64,000 nucleotides of DNA from UMGS1975 sp959600905 (GCA_959600905.1 CAUGNO010000006.1:60592-124591), one strand, 5' to 3'. Shown: positions 50,282 through 58,474, counted from the first letter of the stretch. Numbers and translations: made by a program. Notes: generated by a model from the sequence alone, not told the origin.

Positions 50282-51373
50282 ATGTCTATGTTATTTACCC
50301 CCTATGAGGTGGGCAATCTGCATCTGGAAAATCGCATTGTGCTGCCGCCGATGGCAACCTTTGGGCACAAGCCGCAGGCGGGCACCGGGTTTGTAGCGGA
50401 CAGCACCGTGGCCCATTATAGCGAGGTTGCCAAGAGCCGGCCCGGCTTGATGATTGTGGAGTCCACCGCCGTGCAGCCGAAAAACCCGCGGGGAACAGAA
50501 CAGCTGGGAATTTGGTGCGATGCACAGATCGAAGGACACCGGCGCATCGCAGAGGCCATTCATGCGGAAAATGTGCCATGCTTGCTGCAGATCCAGACTT
50601 CCGGCGTAACGGGCAAAAACGAGCCGAACCCCATGACGGTCAGTGCGTATGACAGCGATATGACCGGCCGGTATATCAAGGGCCGCGCTATGACGGTAGA
50701 GGAGATCCATGCCGTGCAGACGCGGTTTGTGGAGGCGGCCGTGCGTGCGCAGCAGGCAGGCTACGATGGGGTGGAGCTGCATGCGGCGCATGGATATTTC
50801 CTTTGCCAGACGCTCTCGCCCTTGGTCAACAAGCGGACGGACTGCTATGGCGGAAGCCCGGCAAACAGGGCGCGCATTATCACGGAGATTGCCGAGGAAA
50901 TCCGCCGCCGCTGCGGCAAAGAGTTTTTCCAGGCCATCCGCATGGGCGTCAACGACCCGGATCCGGAAGCGGCTGCCGAAACCATCGGCGTGCTGAAAGA
51001 AAGCGGGATACAGCTTTTCGACCTTTCCCGCGGCTTTTTGGAATTTGACAAGCAGGCCCATCCGTTGGAAGTGCCGGCCGATTTCCCGTTCAGCAGGCTT
51101 GTCTATGCCGCCAAACTGGTTAAGGAAAAAACACAGGCGCCTATCATTTTTGTAGGGGGCCTGTTTACGCCAAAAATGGCAGAGGACGCCTTGCAGGCCG
51201 GCGCAGGCGACCTGGCGGCCATTGGGCGCAATTTTCTTATAGAGCCGGCCTGGCCGGAAAAGGCGCGGCGCGGAGAACCGATCCAGACCTGTTATGATTG
51301 CAAAACATGTCAATGGTTTACAGACGCATCTCGCTGCCCGGCTGTACGCAAAAAAAACCTTGCAGATGCATGA
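50282..51373 (+). CDS. NADH:flavin oxidoreductase, Old Yellow Enzyme family
   Basis: A 363-residue FMN TIM-barrel protein, without the C-terminal FeS/FAD domains of the longer 2-enoate reductase types. Landmarks: LFTPYEVGNLHLENRIVLPPMAT at the start, the substrate-binding HAAHGYFLCQTLSPLVNKRTDCYGG, IRMGVND and the FMN phosphate loop FVGGLF ... AIGRNFL. The end CYDCKTCQWFTDASRC carries four cysteines, reminiscent of the linker to the iron-sulfur site of the longer enzymes, so it may be a shortened form. AGGAGAG precedes the ATG. Substrate (an enone or nitro compound) unknown. Confidence 0.9.
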   Translation: MSMLFTPYEVGNLHLENRIVLPPMATFGHKPQAGTGFVADSTVAHYSEVAKSRPGLMIVESTAVQPKNPRGTEQLGIWCDAQIEGHRRIAEAIHAENVPCLLQIQTSGVTGKNEPNPMTVSAYDSDMTGRYIKGRAMTVEEIHAVQTRFVEAAVRAQQAGYDGVELHAAHGYFLCQTLSPLVNKRTDCYGGSPANRARIITEIAEEIRRRCGKEFFQAIRMGVNDPDPEAAAETIGVLKESGIQLFDLSRGFLEFDKQAHPLEVPADFPFSRLVYAAKLVKEKTQAPIIFVGGLFTPKMAEDALQAGAGDLAAIGRNFLIEPAWPEKARRGEPIQTCYDCKTCQWFTDASRCPAVRKKNLADA

Positions 51374-51384
51374 GAATACGCCTG

Positions 51385-51413
51385 TCGAAAAACGATCCGT
51401 TTGGGTCGTTTTT
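51385..51413 (+). terminator. Rho-independent terminator after the OYE gene
   Basis: AAACGATCC pairs with GGGTCGTTT (one mismatch) around GTTT, followed by T-run. Confidence 0.75.
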
Positions 51414-51509
51414 TTACTATAACGGGAAAACAAACGCGGACACGGCACCAAAAGAGGAGAAGGCGCATAGAATACACTGACCTGAAAAGAGGGGAAAGTG
51501 GGGATTGGG

Positions 51510-51674
51510 ATGAACCGAAACAGATTTTGCTGGCCCAGATGCCTACTGCTGGGCGCGGGGCTGATTGTCATAGGCGTTGTGACCATCGCCGTTTTCGTAC
51601 CGGCCTGGGTTTGGGCGGTTTTGTTTGGCATCGGGTTGGTCTGCTACGGAATTTCCTGCCTGCTGCGCTTATAG
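51510..51674 (+). CDS. Small membrane protein, 54 aa
   Basis: A 54-residue protein with a basic start (MNRNRFCWPRC), then two closely spaced hydrophobic segments (LLLGAGLIVIGVVTIAVF and VWAVLFGIGLVCYGISCLL) separated by a Pro-Ala-Trp turn. Small proteins of this two-helix plan (LxLGxGL...PxWxWAxLxGIxL) are common in Clostridia, mostly unstudied. GGGGATTGG lies before the ATG. It is too short for usual gene-calling thresholds but the helix pattern and the neighbouring micro-ORF support translation. Confidence 0.65.
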   Translation: MNRNRFCWPRCLLLGAGLIVIGVVTIAVFVPAWVWAVLFGIGLVCYGISCLLRL

Positions 51675-51690
51675 GGAGGGAGGGGTTTTT

Positions 51691-51753
51691 ATGCATTTAC
51701 ACTTTATTTTTGTGCCCAGGTGGATCTGCAACCTATTCCGGCGCAGAAAATAA
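51691..51753 (+). CDS. Micropeptide, 20 aa
   Basis: ATG follows the strong ribosome site GGGAGGGAGGGG, 6 bp away. The product begins MHLHFIFVPRW and ends FRRRK: a short hydrophobic half and a basic tail. It is 16 bp after the 54-residue membrane protein gene and is followed directly by a terminator, so the two short ORFs look like one small transcript. Function unknown. Confidence 0.5.
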   Translation: MHLHFIFVPRWICNLFRRRK

Positions 51754-51761
51754 CGGTACAT

Positions 51762-51791
51762 AAAAAGCCGCCCGCAAGGCGGCTTTTTTTA
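51762..51791 (+). terminator. Rho-independent terminator after the two short ORFs
   Basis: AAAAAGCCGCC-CGCAA-GGCGGCTTTTTTT. Confidence 0.93.
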
Positions 51792-51814
51792 TAGGGAACA
51801 AAGGGCGGCCATAA

Positions 51815-51852
51815 TTGTAAACGTTGACATTACAACCTGTGCTTCCTATAAT
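51815..51852 (+). promoter_or_regulatory. Promoter and TTGTAA-N9-TTACAA operator of the Rrf2 gene
   Basis: Consensus promoter TTGACA (51824-51829), 17 bp, TATAAT (51847-51852). The palindrome TTGTAA-N9-TTACAA (51815-51835) encloses the -35 box, ideal for repression. The same palindrome occurs before the next gene. Confidence 0.85.
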
Positions 51853-51880
51853 GAAAGGCAAAAAGGGGGAAGCGAACAGC

Positions 51881-52345
51881 ATGCAGATTTCAAGCCGGTT
51901 TACCATTGCGGTGCATATTTTTGCCTGCATCGATACGTTTGAAACGCAATATAAGATGACCAGCGAATTTTTGGCATCCAGCATTCAAGTCAATCCGGTG
52001 GTGATCCGCAAGATCCTTTCACAGCTCAAAGCCGGGGGGCTGATCACGGTACAGCGCGGCAGCGGTGGCGCGTCGATGGCAAAGCCGTTGGAGCAAATCA
52101 CCTTTTTGGATATTTACAGGGCCGTAGAATGTATAGGGCATGGCGAGCTTTTTCATTTTCATGAAAATCCAAATGCGGAATGCCCCGTGGGGCGCAATAT
52201 CCACAATGTATTGGATGGAAGGCTGAAACAAATTCAGGACGCGTTGGAAAACGAGCTGTCGCGCATTTCTTTGGCTGATGTGATGAAGGATACAAGATAC
52301 TATATTGCAAAGGAAAAGAAAAAAGGGTTGGATACGCTGCGATGA
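51881..52345 (+). CDS. Rrf2-family transcriptional regulator, YwnA-like
   Basis: A 154-residue Rrf2 protein with an N-terminal winged helix (MQISSRFTIAVHIFACIDTF ... SSIQVNPVVIRKILSQLKAGGLITVQRGSGGASMAKP) and a short C-terminal dimer helix. It lacks the three-Cys iron-sulfur site of IscR/NsrR; a single Cys (AECPVG, about residue 105) could sense redox or electrophile stress. The ATG follows GGGGGAAG. The next gene codes for an NAD(P)-binding protein, the same pairing as ywnA/ywnB of Bacillus. Identical palindromes before both genes point to autorepression and control of the neighbour. Confidence 0.9.
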   Translation: MQISSRFTIAVHIFACIDTFETQYKMTSEFLASSIQVNPVVIRKILSQLKAGGLITVQRGSGGASMAKPLEQITFLDIYRAVECIGHGELFHFHENPNAECPVGRNIHNVLDGRLKQIQDALENELSRISLADVMKDTRYYIAKEKKKGLDTLR

Positions 52346-52360
52346 GCAGCGTTTTTTTTA
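52333..52360 (+). terminator. Terminator overlapping the end of the Rrf2 gene
   Basis: ACGCTGC-GATGA-GCAGCGT followed by T7; the stop codon lies in the loop. Confidence 0.88.
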
Positions 52361-52370
52361 TAAAAATTTG

Positions 52371-52408
52371 TTGTAACTATTGACATTACAATAAACCTAC
52401 TATATGCT
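52371..52408 (+). promoter_or_regulatory. Promoter and TTGTAA-N9-TTACAA operator of the NAD(P)-binding protein gene
   Basis: Palindrome at 52371-52391 enclosing TTGACA (52380-52385); -10 TATGCT after 17 bp. The spacer has the same TTGACA as the Rrf2 operator. A further half-site TTACAA occurs at 52429. Confidence 0.8.
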
Positions 52409-52464
52409 TACGATATAACAAATAAAGTTACAACAAAAAACGGCGATATAGGAGGAAATGGAAA

Positions 52465-53094
52465 ATGAAAATCGCAGTTGTATGTGCCAATGGGAAAGCA
52501 GGGAAATTGATTGTCAAGGAAGCAGTGGCAAGGGGGCTGGATGTAACGGCCATCGCGCGCGGCAGCAACCAAAGCGCCGCGGCAAAGTTTATACAGAAGG
52601 ATTTGTTCGATTTGACCAAAGAGGATCTAACGCAGTTTGATGTGGTTATCGACGCCTTTGGCGCATGGACGGAGGAAACGCTTCCGATGCATAGCACCTC
52701 TTTGCAGGCGCTTTGCGATGCAATAAGCGGCACCGATACGCGTCTTTTGGTGGTAGGCGGAGCAGGGAGCCTGTATGTAAATGCGGAACACGCGCAATGC
52801 GTGGCGGACGGCCCGGACTTTCCGGATGCGTTTAAGCCGCTGGCCGCCGCGATGGCCAAAGCGCTGGGTGAGCTGCGCAAACGAGACGACGTGCGTTGGA
52901 CCTACCTGAGCCCCGCAGCAGATTTTCAGGCAGAGGGCGCCCGTACCGGGGCATATATTTTGGGCGGCGAAGAGCTGACATTAAACCAAAAAGGAGAAAG
53001 CGTTATCAGCTATGCCGATTATGCCATTGCCATGGTGGATGAAGCGGAAAAAGGCAGACATGTTCAGCAGCGTATCAGTGTGGTGGCAAAGTAA
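52465..53094 (+). CDS. NAD(P)-binding oxidoreductase-like protein (YwnB/NmrA type)
   Basis: A 209-residue atypical short-chain dehydrogenase fold. The nucleotide-binding loop is MKIAVVCANGKAGKLIVKEA, with ANGKAG in place of GATGxxG, followed by VVIDAFGAW and LLVVGGAGSLYV. It lacks a clear YxxxK catalytic pair, so it may sense or bind NAD(P)H rather than catalyse a classical reaction. AGGAGG precedes the ATG. Controlled with the Rrf2 gene through shared palindromes, suggesting a role in redox or electrophile stress. Confidence 0.85.
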   Translation: MKIAVVCANGKAGKLIVKEAVARGLDVTAIARGSNQSAAAKFIQKDLFDLTKEDLTQFDVVIDAFGAWTEETLPMHSTSLQALCDAISGTDTRLLVVGGAGSLYVNAEHAQCVADGPDFPDAFKPLAAAMAKALGELRKRDDVRWTYLSPAADFQAEGARTGAYILGGEELTLNQKGESVISYADYAIAMVDEAEKGRHVQQRISVVAK

Positions 53095-53107
53095 AAACGG
53101 GAAAATC

Positions 53108-53136
53108 AAAAGGGCCCGAAACAGGGCCCTTTTCCT
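53108..53136 (+). terminator. Terminator after the NAD(P)-binding protein gene
   Basis: AAAAGGGCCC-GAAAC-style hairpin AGGGCCC/GGGCCCT flanked by A4 and T4. Confidence 0.85.
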
Positions 53137-53151
53137 TTGCAGAGGGAAATG

Positions 53152-53179
53152 AAAAAGCACAGCGTATGCTGTGCTTTTT
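53152..53179 (-). terminator. Terminator of rpmB
   Basis: AAAAAGCACAGC-style palindrome GCACAGC/GCTGTGC around ATAC on the minus strand, followed by T5. Confidence 0.85.
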
Positions 53180-53189
53180 ATGTTTGCAA

Positions 53190-53378
53190 TTAGACACGCT
53201 GCACCTTGCCAGAACGCAAGCAACGAGTGCAAACGTTGATCGTGCGCGGAGAACCATCGATCATAACACGCGCGCGCTGGAGGTTGGGCGCCCAGGAACG
53301 GCGGGTCTTACGATGAGAGTGGCTGACTTGATTGCCGGCATGGCTGCTCTTATTACAGATAGCACAAACCCTCGCCAT
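53190..53378 (-). CDS. rpmB: 50S ribosomal protein L28
   Basis: A 62-residue ribosomal protein of the large subunit. The sequence MARVCAICNKSSHAGNQVSH and RRSWAPNLQRARV is diagnostic. It is the C+ form with a zinc ribbon: CAIC at the N-terminus and CTRC near the end; zinc-independent copies would serve in zinc starvation. GGGAGG precedes the start. It is divergent from asp23-fakA, the conserved Firmicutes arrangement. Confidence 0.97.
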   Translation of the reverse strand: MARVCAICNKSSHAGNQVSHSHRKTRRSWAPNLQRARVMIDGSPRTINVCTRCLRSGKVQRV

Positions 53379-53415
53379 GGCTTAACACCTCCCTTTACAT
53401 TAAACAACATGAATA

Positions 53416-53444
53416 ATATTATCATTCTCCCCCAAAATTTGCAA
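53416..53444 (-). promoter_or_regulatory. Promoter of rpmB
   Basis: On the minus strand TTGCAA, 17 bp, TAATAT, with TGA before the -10. Confidence 0.65.
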
Positions 53445-53510
53445 GCAAAATCTTTGTTTATAGGCAAAGTTTGTCTACCTTTGGACGGGAAACGGGGAAA
53501 TAGGCGTTGG

Positions 53511-53539
53511 TTTACAAGTTTTTGAATTTGCGGTACAAT
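53511..53539 (+). promoter_or_regulatory. Promoter of the asp23-fakA operon
   Basis: TTTACA, 17 bp, TACAAT, about 57 bp before the asp23 ATG. Confidence 0.65.
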
Positions 53540-53596
53540 ACTCGAAAGAGAATAAAACAGCCGTATCATTCGCATGATAGGGCGAGGAGGGATACC

Positions 53597-53938
53597 ATGG
53601 CAGCAGTAGTGAAAAAAGACTGGGGCAGGATCGAAGTAACCGATGGCGTCATCGCCAAGCTGGCCGGATTGACTGCAACAGAATGCATGGGTGTGCTGGG
53701 CTTGGCCTCTTCGGACGGGTGGACGGATCTTTTGAAAAAGGATTCCGTAGACCGCGGGGTTAGGATCAATTCCAATGAAGATACAATCAAAATAGAAATC
53801 AACATCATCGTGAAATATGGCGTTTCCATTGCAGCGGTGGCGCAGAACGTGATTGACTCTACCAAGTATAATGTAGAATCGATGACGGGCATGAATGTAG
53901 AGTGCGTGGATGTCTGCGTGCGCTCCATTCGTTTATAA
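53597..53938 (+). CDS. Asp23/Gls24 family envelope stress protein (YloU-like)
   Basis: A 113-residue Asp23/Gls24 protein. The core motifs are VTDGVIAKLAGLTATECMGVLGLA at the start and INIIVKYGVSIAAVAQNVIDSTKYNVESMTGMNVECVDVCVRSI at the end. In Bacillus the YloU homologue likewise precedes yloV (fakA). The protein probably sits at the membrane in connection with envelope stress, but its exact role is unknown. GAGGAGGG precedes the ATG at 53597. Cotranscribed with fakA (30-bp gap). Confidence 0.92.
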   Translation: MAAVVKKDWGRIEVTDGVIAKLAGLTATECMGVLGLASSDGWTDLLKKDSVDRGVRINSNEDTIKIEINIIVKYGVSIAAVAQNVIDSTKYNVESMTGMNVECVDVCVRSIRL

Positions 53939-53968
53939 TTTTGCAAATCGGTTCGGAGGTTTACTAAA

Positions 53969-55651
53969 TTGGCGAATGTAACCATCAGCGGACAAGAGCT
54001 GCACGATATGATCTGTGTGGCGGCCGCGTTCTTAGAAAAAAATAAAAAGGCCATTGATGCCTTAAATGTATTCCCTGTGCCAGATGGGGATACCGGCATC
54101 AATATGTCCTTGACCCTGCAAACGGCAGCCAGGGAGGTAAGAGACGGAAAAAAGGAGACGGTAGGCCAGGTCGGTTCGGCGCTGGCGCTGGGCTCGCTAA
54201 AGGGTGCGCGCGGCAACAGCGGCGTAATCCTGAGCCAGATCTTCCGCGGCTTTGGCAAGGCCCTACAGGATAGGCAGACAATGGATGCGGCACTTTTGGC
54301 CGAGTGTATGGAGATGGGCGTAGAATCCGCCTATAAAGCGGTGATGAAGCCCAAAGAAGGCACCATTTTGACGGTGGCGCGCATGATGGGCGAGGCGGCC
54401 ACGCAGGCTGTAAAGCAGAAAAAAGACGTGATCGAAACCATCGATGCGATGATAGAGCAAGGGGAAAAGACCCTTGCGCAAACGCCGGATATGCTGCCTG
54501 TTTTGAAGGAAGCGGGTGTTGTGGATTCCGGCGGCATGGGCTTGCTGGTGATCTTTAAAGGCTTTAAGATGTGCCTAAATGGCGAGCAGGTGCCGGAGGA
54601 GGAAATTACCGATCTGGGTGGCATGGTAACGCCTACCCAGGAAGAGGATAACAGCGACATTGAGTTTGGCTACTGCACCGAATTTTTCATCAAGGACCCG
54701 GCAGGCTCGCTTTCGGAGGAGAATGCCGAGCAGCTGAGAAAGGTGCTGGGGCAGATTGGCGACTGTGTATTGGTCGTAGGCGGCGGCCCGCTTTTGAAGG
54801 TACATGTGCATACCAATGCGCCGGGCCAGGCGCTGCAATATGGTTTGCGCTACGGCTCGCTTTCCAGCATCAAGATCGATAACATGCGTGAAATGCACCG
54901 CGAATTGGAAAACGGCGCGGATGCAGAGGTAAACGGTGTAAACAAGAAAATTGCGCAAGAAGAGAAAGCGGAGCCGGCGAAGGAGCAAAAGGAAATCGGC
55001 GTGGTGGCTGTGGTATCTGGAGACGGCCTGTGCGAGGTATTTTCCGAATTGGGCGCAGACGAGATCATCCAGGGCGGGCAGAGCATGAATCCCTCGATTG
55101 AGGACATTGGCGCTGCTGTGAAGAATACCAATGCCAAGCATGTGTTTGTATTGCCCAACAATAAAAACATCATCCTGGCGGCAGACCAGGCGGCGGAGCT
55201 GCTCAGGGACGAGGTGGATGTGCGCGTGATGCCGACAAAATCCATCCCCCAGGGCATGAGCGCGCTCATCGCTATGAACCCGGAGAACAACGTGCAGGAT
55301 AATGCCATGGATATGCTGGAGGCTATGGAAGCCACCAACAGCTGCGCCATTACCTATGCGGTGCGTGATACGCAGCTAAATGGCGAAGAAATTAAAAAGG
55401 GCGATATCCTAGGCATGGTCAACGGAGAACTGTCCGTCAGCGGCAAAGAGGTGGATGAGGTTTGCAAAAAAACCATTGACAAGACCTTGGATCTGGGCGG
55501 AGAGAGCATCACGCTGTTTTATGGCGAGGATGTCACGCAGGAGCAAGCGGATGCGTTGGCAGAGGAATTGGAGGCCGAGTATCCGGATTGCGATGTGCAG
55601 ATGTACCCGGGCGGCCAGTCCCTTTACTATTACATCGTGGGCGTGGAATGA
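53969..55651 (+). CDS. fakA: Fatty acid kinase catalytic subunit FakA (DAK2-domain, YloV)
   Basis: A 560-residue kinase that phosphorylates fatty acids held by FakB (DegV-type) proteins, feeding acyl-phosphate to PlsX/PlsY. The N-terminal DAK2 ATP domain (about 1-200) has NVFPVPDGDTGINMSLT with the metal Asp residues and GALKGARGNSGVILSQIFRG-like glycine motif. The central and C-terminal domains carry the EDIGAAVKNTNAKHVFVLPNNKNI and MPTKSIPQGMSAL segments. The start is TTG with CGGAGG upstream. It links functionally to plsY at the left of the window. No fakB is in view. Confidence 0.94.
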   Translation: MANVTISGQELHDMICVAAAFLEKNKKAIDALNVFPVPDGDTGINMSLTLQTAAREVRDGKKETVGQVGSALALGSLKGARGNSGVILSQIFRGFGKALQDRQTMDAALLAECMEMGVESAYKAVMKPKEGTILTVARMMGEAATQAVKQKKDVIETIDAMIEQGEKTLAQTPDMLPVLKEAGVVDSGGMGLLVIFKGFKMCLNGEQVPEEEITDLGGMVTPTQEEDNSDIEFGYCTEFFIKDPAGSLSEENAEQLRKVLGQIGDCVLVVGGGPLLKVHVHTNAPGQALQYGLRYGSLSSIKIDNMREMHRELENGADAEVNGVNKKIAQEEKAEPAKEQKEIGVVAVVSGDGLCEVFSELGADEIIQGGQSMNPSIEDIGAAVKNTNAKHVFVLPNNKNIILAADQAAELLRDEVDVRVMPTKSIPQGMSALIAMNPENNVQDNAMDMLEAMEATNSCAITYAVRDTQLNGEEIKKGDILGMVNGELSVSGKEVDEVCKKTIDKTLDLGGESITLFYGEDVTQEQADALAEELEAEYPDCDVQMYPGGQSLYYYIVGVE

Positions 55652-55678
55652 TCTGCGCCATATCGCATAGAGCATGTT

Positions 55679-55704
55679 AAGGGCGCCAAACGGCGCCTTT
55701 TTTC
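55679..55704 (+). terminator. Terminator between fakA and recG
   Basis: GGCGCC-AAAC-GGCGCC hairpin followed by T6. Confidence 0.75.
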
Positions 55705-55726
55705 TACCCGGAAAGGAGCTTGACAC

Positions 55727-57745
55727 ATGGAAAACCTGCTGTTGAAGATCCCGGGCGTAGGGCAAGCGCGCCTGGCACAGCTGCAAAAGCTGGGCGTAGA
55801 GACGCCTTGGGACCTCATGCGCTATTTTCCAAGAAGCTATCATGACCTTACACAACCCAGCACCACCTCGCAGATGACAGTGGGCCAGCCATGGTTCGGG
55901 AAACTGAGCATCGTAAGCCCTGCCAAGACGGTATTTCCCAGAAAAGGGTTTTCCATGACACGCTGCCAGGCAGAAGATGAAGAGGGAAAGGTGACGCTGG
56001 TATGGTATAACCAGCCATATATCCGACAACAGCTCAAAGAGCAGGAAACGTTGTTTTTTTATGGCCGGCCGGTATTTCGCATGGGGGAGATCCGGCTGGA
56101 AAACCCAATGATAGAACGGGCCAGTGATGAGGATGCGCTTCGTATGCTGCCGGTGTACCGGCTGACCAAAGGGCTGAGCCAGGGCAACCTGCGCACCTGT
56201 ATCAAGCAGTGCTTTGCGCTGTATGCGGGATATCTGTCCGAGCCGCTGCCCAGAGGGCTTCGCGAGGCTTTTGGGCTGTATGCATTCCGCGATGCGTTGG
56301 AGCTATCCCATTTTCCGCCCAGCGAAACGGTCAAAGACCAGGCCGTGCGCACCGTTTGCTTTACCGACCTGCTGTTGTTGCGCGCCTACTTGGGAGATCG
56401 GCGGGCCCAGCGCGGCACTGCACAGCCGCTGTGCATCACCAAGGCGCAGGGCGAGCGCTTCATGCAGCAATTGGGCTTTGCACCTACCGGCGCACAGCGG
56501 CGTGTGATGCGGCAGATACAGGAGGACCTGGCAAAGACAGTGCCCATGAGCCGCTTGGTGCAGGGCGATGTGGGTTGCGGAAAAACGGTGGTAGCGTTTT
56601 ATGCCATGTGGATCGCGGTGCAAAATGGCCGGCAGGCCGCGCTGATGGCGCCGACAGATATATTGGCGGGCCAGCATTACGAACAGGCCAAGGCTTTGTT
56701 TGAGCCTTTGGGCGTTTCTGTCGGCCTATTGAAAAGCGGGATGAAGGCGGCTGAACGCAGGCAGGTGCTGGAAGCGTTGGAGGATGGTGCGCTGGATCTT
56801 GTGGTGGGCACGCATGCGCTGATTTCAGAAAGCGTGAAATACAAAAACCTGGGCCTTGTCATCGCGGACGAGCAGCATCGCTTTGGCGTAAAGCAGCGCG
56901 CGGCTTTGATGCAGAAAGGAACGGAGAACCATGCGCTGTTTATGAGCGCCACGCCGATCCCACGCACGCTTTCCATGATTTTATACGGAGATTTGGATGT
57001 TTCTGTCATCGATGAAATGCCGCCGGGGCGGAAGCCTGTGGAGACGCGTATCGTGCTTGCCAACAAACGCGACGATATGTATGCGTTCTTGGCAAACCGT
57101 GCCAGGCAGGGCGGGCAGGCGTATGTGGTATGCCCGCGCATCGAGGGAGAAGAGGAGGACGACCAGGCCGCCGAACAAATCTATACCATGATGAAAAAAC
57201 GATTTTCAGATGTATCCATCGGGCTTTTGCATGGCAAAATGAAGCAGGCGGAAAAGCAGGAGATCATGGAGCAGTTTGCGAAAAACCACATCCAGATCCT
57301 GGTTTCTACCACGGTGGTAGAGGTAGGCGTCAATGTGCCGAATGCCACGGTGATGGTCATCGAACGGGCGGATAGGTTCGGCCTGGCGCAGCTGCATCAG
57401 CTGCGCGGCCGGGTAGGGCGCGGCAGTGCGCAGTCCTGGTGCTTTTTGGCAGCGGAGCGGGAGGACCGCCAGCGGCTTTTGACTATGACGCAGACGCAGG
57501 ATGGCTTTGAGGTAGCCAAGGCAGACCTAGAACTGCGCGGCCCAGGCAGCTTTTTGGGGGAAGAGCAGCATGGCTTTACCGACGCGGGCGCGTTGATGCT
57601 GACCAAGGACGCCGGCCTAGTGGAGGAGGTCAACCGTGCATATGAACTGCTGCAGCAGCCACAGCACCAAGCGGATTGGCAAATGGTGCTGTGCGCTGCC
57701 AAAAAACAATACGAGGATGCGCTGGGGCAAATTGCGATGAATTAA
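55727..57745 (+). CDS. recG: ATP-dependent DNA helicase RecG
   Basis: A 672-residue branch-migration helicase that regresses stalled forks and processes recombination junctions. The N-terminal wedge/OB domain (about 1-170) precedes the helicase motifs: I GDVGCGKTVVAF, Ia MAPTDILAGQHYEQ, II DEQHRFGVKQR, III MSATPIPRTL, then IV-VI with TTVVEVGVNVPNA and QLHQLRGRVGRG. The last 60 residues are the RecG-specific wrap. AAGGAGC precedes the ATG. Position after fakA is the Firmicutes arrangement (yloV ... recG). SASP genes follow after a terminator. Confidence 0.97.
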   Translation: MENLLLKIPGVGQARLAQLQKLGVETPWDLMRYFPRSYHDLTQPSTTSQMTVGQPWFGKLSIVSPAKTVFPRKGFSMTRCQAEDEEGKVTLVWYNQPYIRQQLKEQETLFFYGRPVFRMGEIRLENPMIERASDEDALRMLPVYRLTKGLSQGNLRTCIKQCFALYAGYLSEPLPRGLREAFGLYAFRDALELSHFPPSETVKDQAVRTVCFTDLLLLRAYLGDRRAQRGTAQPLCITKAQGERFMQQLGFAPTGAQRRVMRQIQEDLAKTVPMSRLVQGDVGCGKTVVAFYAMWIAVQNGRQAALMAPTDILAGQHYEQAKALFEPLGVSVGLLKSGMKAAERRQVLEALEDGALDLVVGTHALISESVKYKNLGLVIADEQHRFGVKQRAALMQKGTENHALFMSATPIPRTLSMILYGDLDVSVIDEMPPGRKPVETRIVLANKRDDMYAFLANRARQGGQAYVVCPRIEGEEEDDQAAEQIYTMMKKRFSDVSIGLLHGKMKQAEKQEIMEQFAKNHIQILVSTTVVEVGVNVPNATVMVIERADRFGLAQLHQLRGRVGRGSAQSWCFLAAEREDRQRLLTMTQTQDGFEVAKADLELRGPGSFLGEEQHGFTDAGALMLTKDAGLVEEVNRAYELLQQPQHQADWQMVLCAAKKQYEDALGQIAMN

Positions 57746-57773
57746 CAGTAGAAAAAACAGAGCATGAAAATGG

Positions 57774-57799
57774 AAAAGAGCGGAAACGCTCTTTTTTTG
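57774..57799 (+). terminator. Rho-independent terminator after recG
   Basis: AAAAGAGCG-GAAA-CGCTCTTTTTTT. Confidence 0.92.
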
Positions 57800-57847
57800 T
57801 CTGCAAAAAATTGCCAGCAAGGAATGCGCAAATTCGCCGTAAAAACC

Positions 57848-57876
57848 GCATATTCCGCAAAATAATGGGCATTCTA
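57848..57876 (+). promoter_or_regulatory. Candidate SigG (forespore) promoter of the SASP genes
   Basis: GCATA, 17 bp, CATTCTA, close to the SigG consensus. It lies about 145 bp before the first SASP start. A nearer but weaker candidate, GTATG ... GGCAAATTA, is at 57961-57987. Confidence 0.45.
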
Positions 57877-58020
57877 CATTTCGACGAAGAGTTTGGCCGC
57901 AATTTTCCAAACGATTTCGCGCAGTTTCCGCAAAAACAGAAAATTGGGAAACATTACATGTGTATGGATTTTGCAAACGGGCAAATTACTCGTGAGACTT
58001 GGTAAAAGGAGGTGAATGCA

Positions 58021-58224
58021 ATGACTTCTAGCAGCAAAACTCCGAAATCGGCGGCTCAGAGACAGGCGCTGGAACAGATGAAAATGGAGGTTGCCGGCGA
58101 GGTTGGCGTAAACCTGAAGCAGGGCTATAACGGTGACATTACGTCTCGTGAAGCAGGCAGCATCGGCGGTGGCATGGTGAAGAAGATGTACGAAAAGTAT
58201 GTCAACAAAAACCAGCAGAACTAA
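58021..58224 (+). CDS. Alpha/beta-type small acid-soluble spore protein (copy 1)
   Basis: A 67-residue SASP that saturates spore DNA, forces it into an A-like form and is degraded at germination. It has the two conserved helices: SAAQRQALEQMKMEVAGEVGV with the germination-protease site (EVGV) and LKQGYNGDITSREAGSIGGGMVKKM. AAAGGAGGTG lies 4-5 bp before the ATG at 58021. A second copy follows after 44 bp. Forespore-specific SigG transcription is expected. Confidence 0.95.
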   Translation: MTSSSKTPKSAAQRQALEQMKMEVAGEVGVNLKQGYNGDITSREAGSIGGGMVKKMYEKYVNKNQQN

Positions 58225-58268
58225 CCCAACATTGAGAAGAACATTCTTCCGGAAAGGAGAGAGATACA

Positions 58269-58457
58269 ATGGCAAGCAACGGTACGCAGAATAACCAACA
58301 GCGTAAGCAGGCTTTGCAGCAGCTGAAGATGGAATCCGCCAGCGAGGTTGGCGTAAACCTGAAGCAGGGCTATAACGGCGATCTGACCAGCCGCGAGGCA
58401 GGCAGCATCGGCGGTATGATGACCAAAAAGGTCGTTGAGCAAATGATGCAGGACTAA
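58269..58457 (+). CDS. Alpha/beta-type small acid-soluble spore protein (copy 2)
   Basis: A 62-residue tandem paralogue of the preceding SASP; the second helix, VGVNLKQGYNGDLTSREAGS, is nearly identical, the N-terminus (ASNGTQNNQQRKQALQQLK) differs. GGAAAGGAGAG precedes the ATG. The terminator follows this copy, so both are on one transcript. Confidence 0.95.
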   Translation: MASNGTQNNQQRKQALQQLKMESASEVGVNLKQGYNGDLTSREAGSIGGMMTKKVVEQMMQD

Positions 58458-58474
58458 CCTGAAGATAGATCGAG

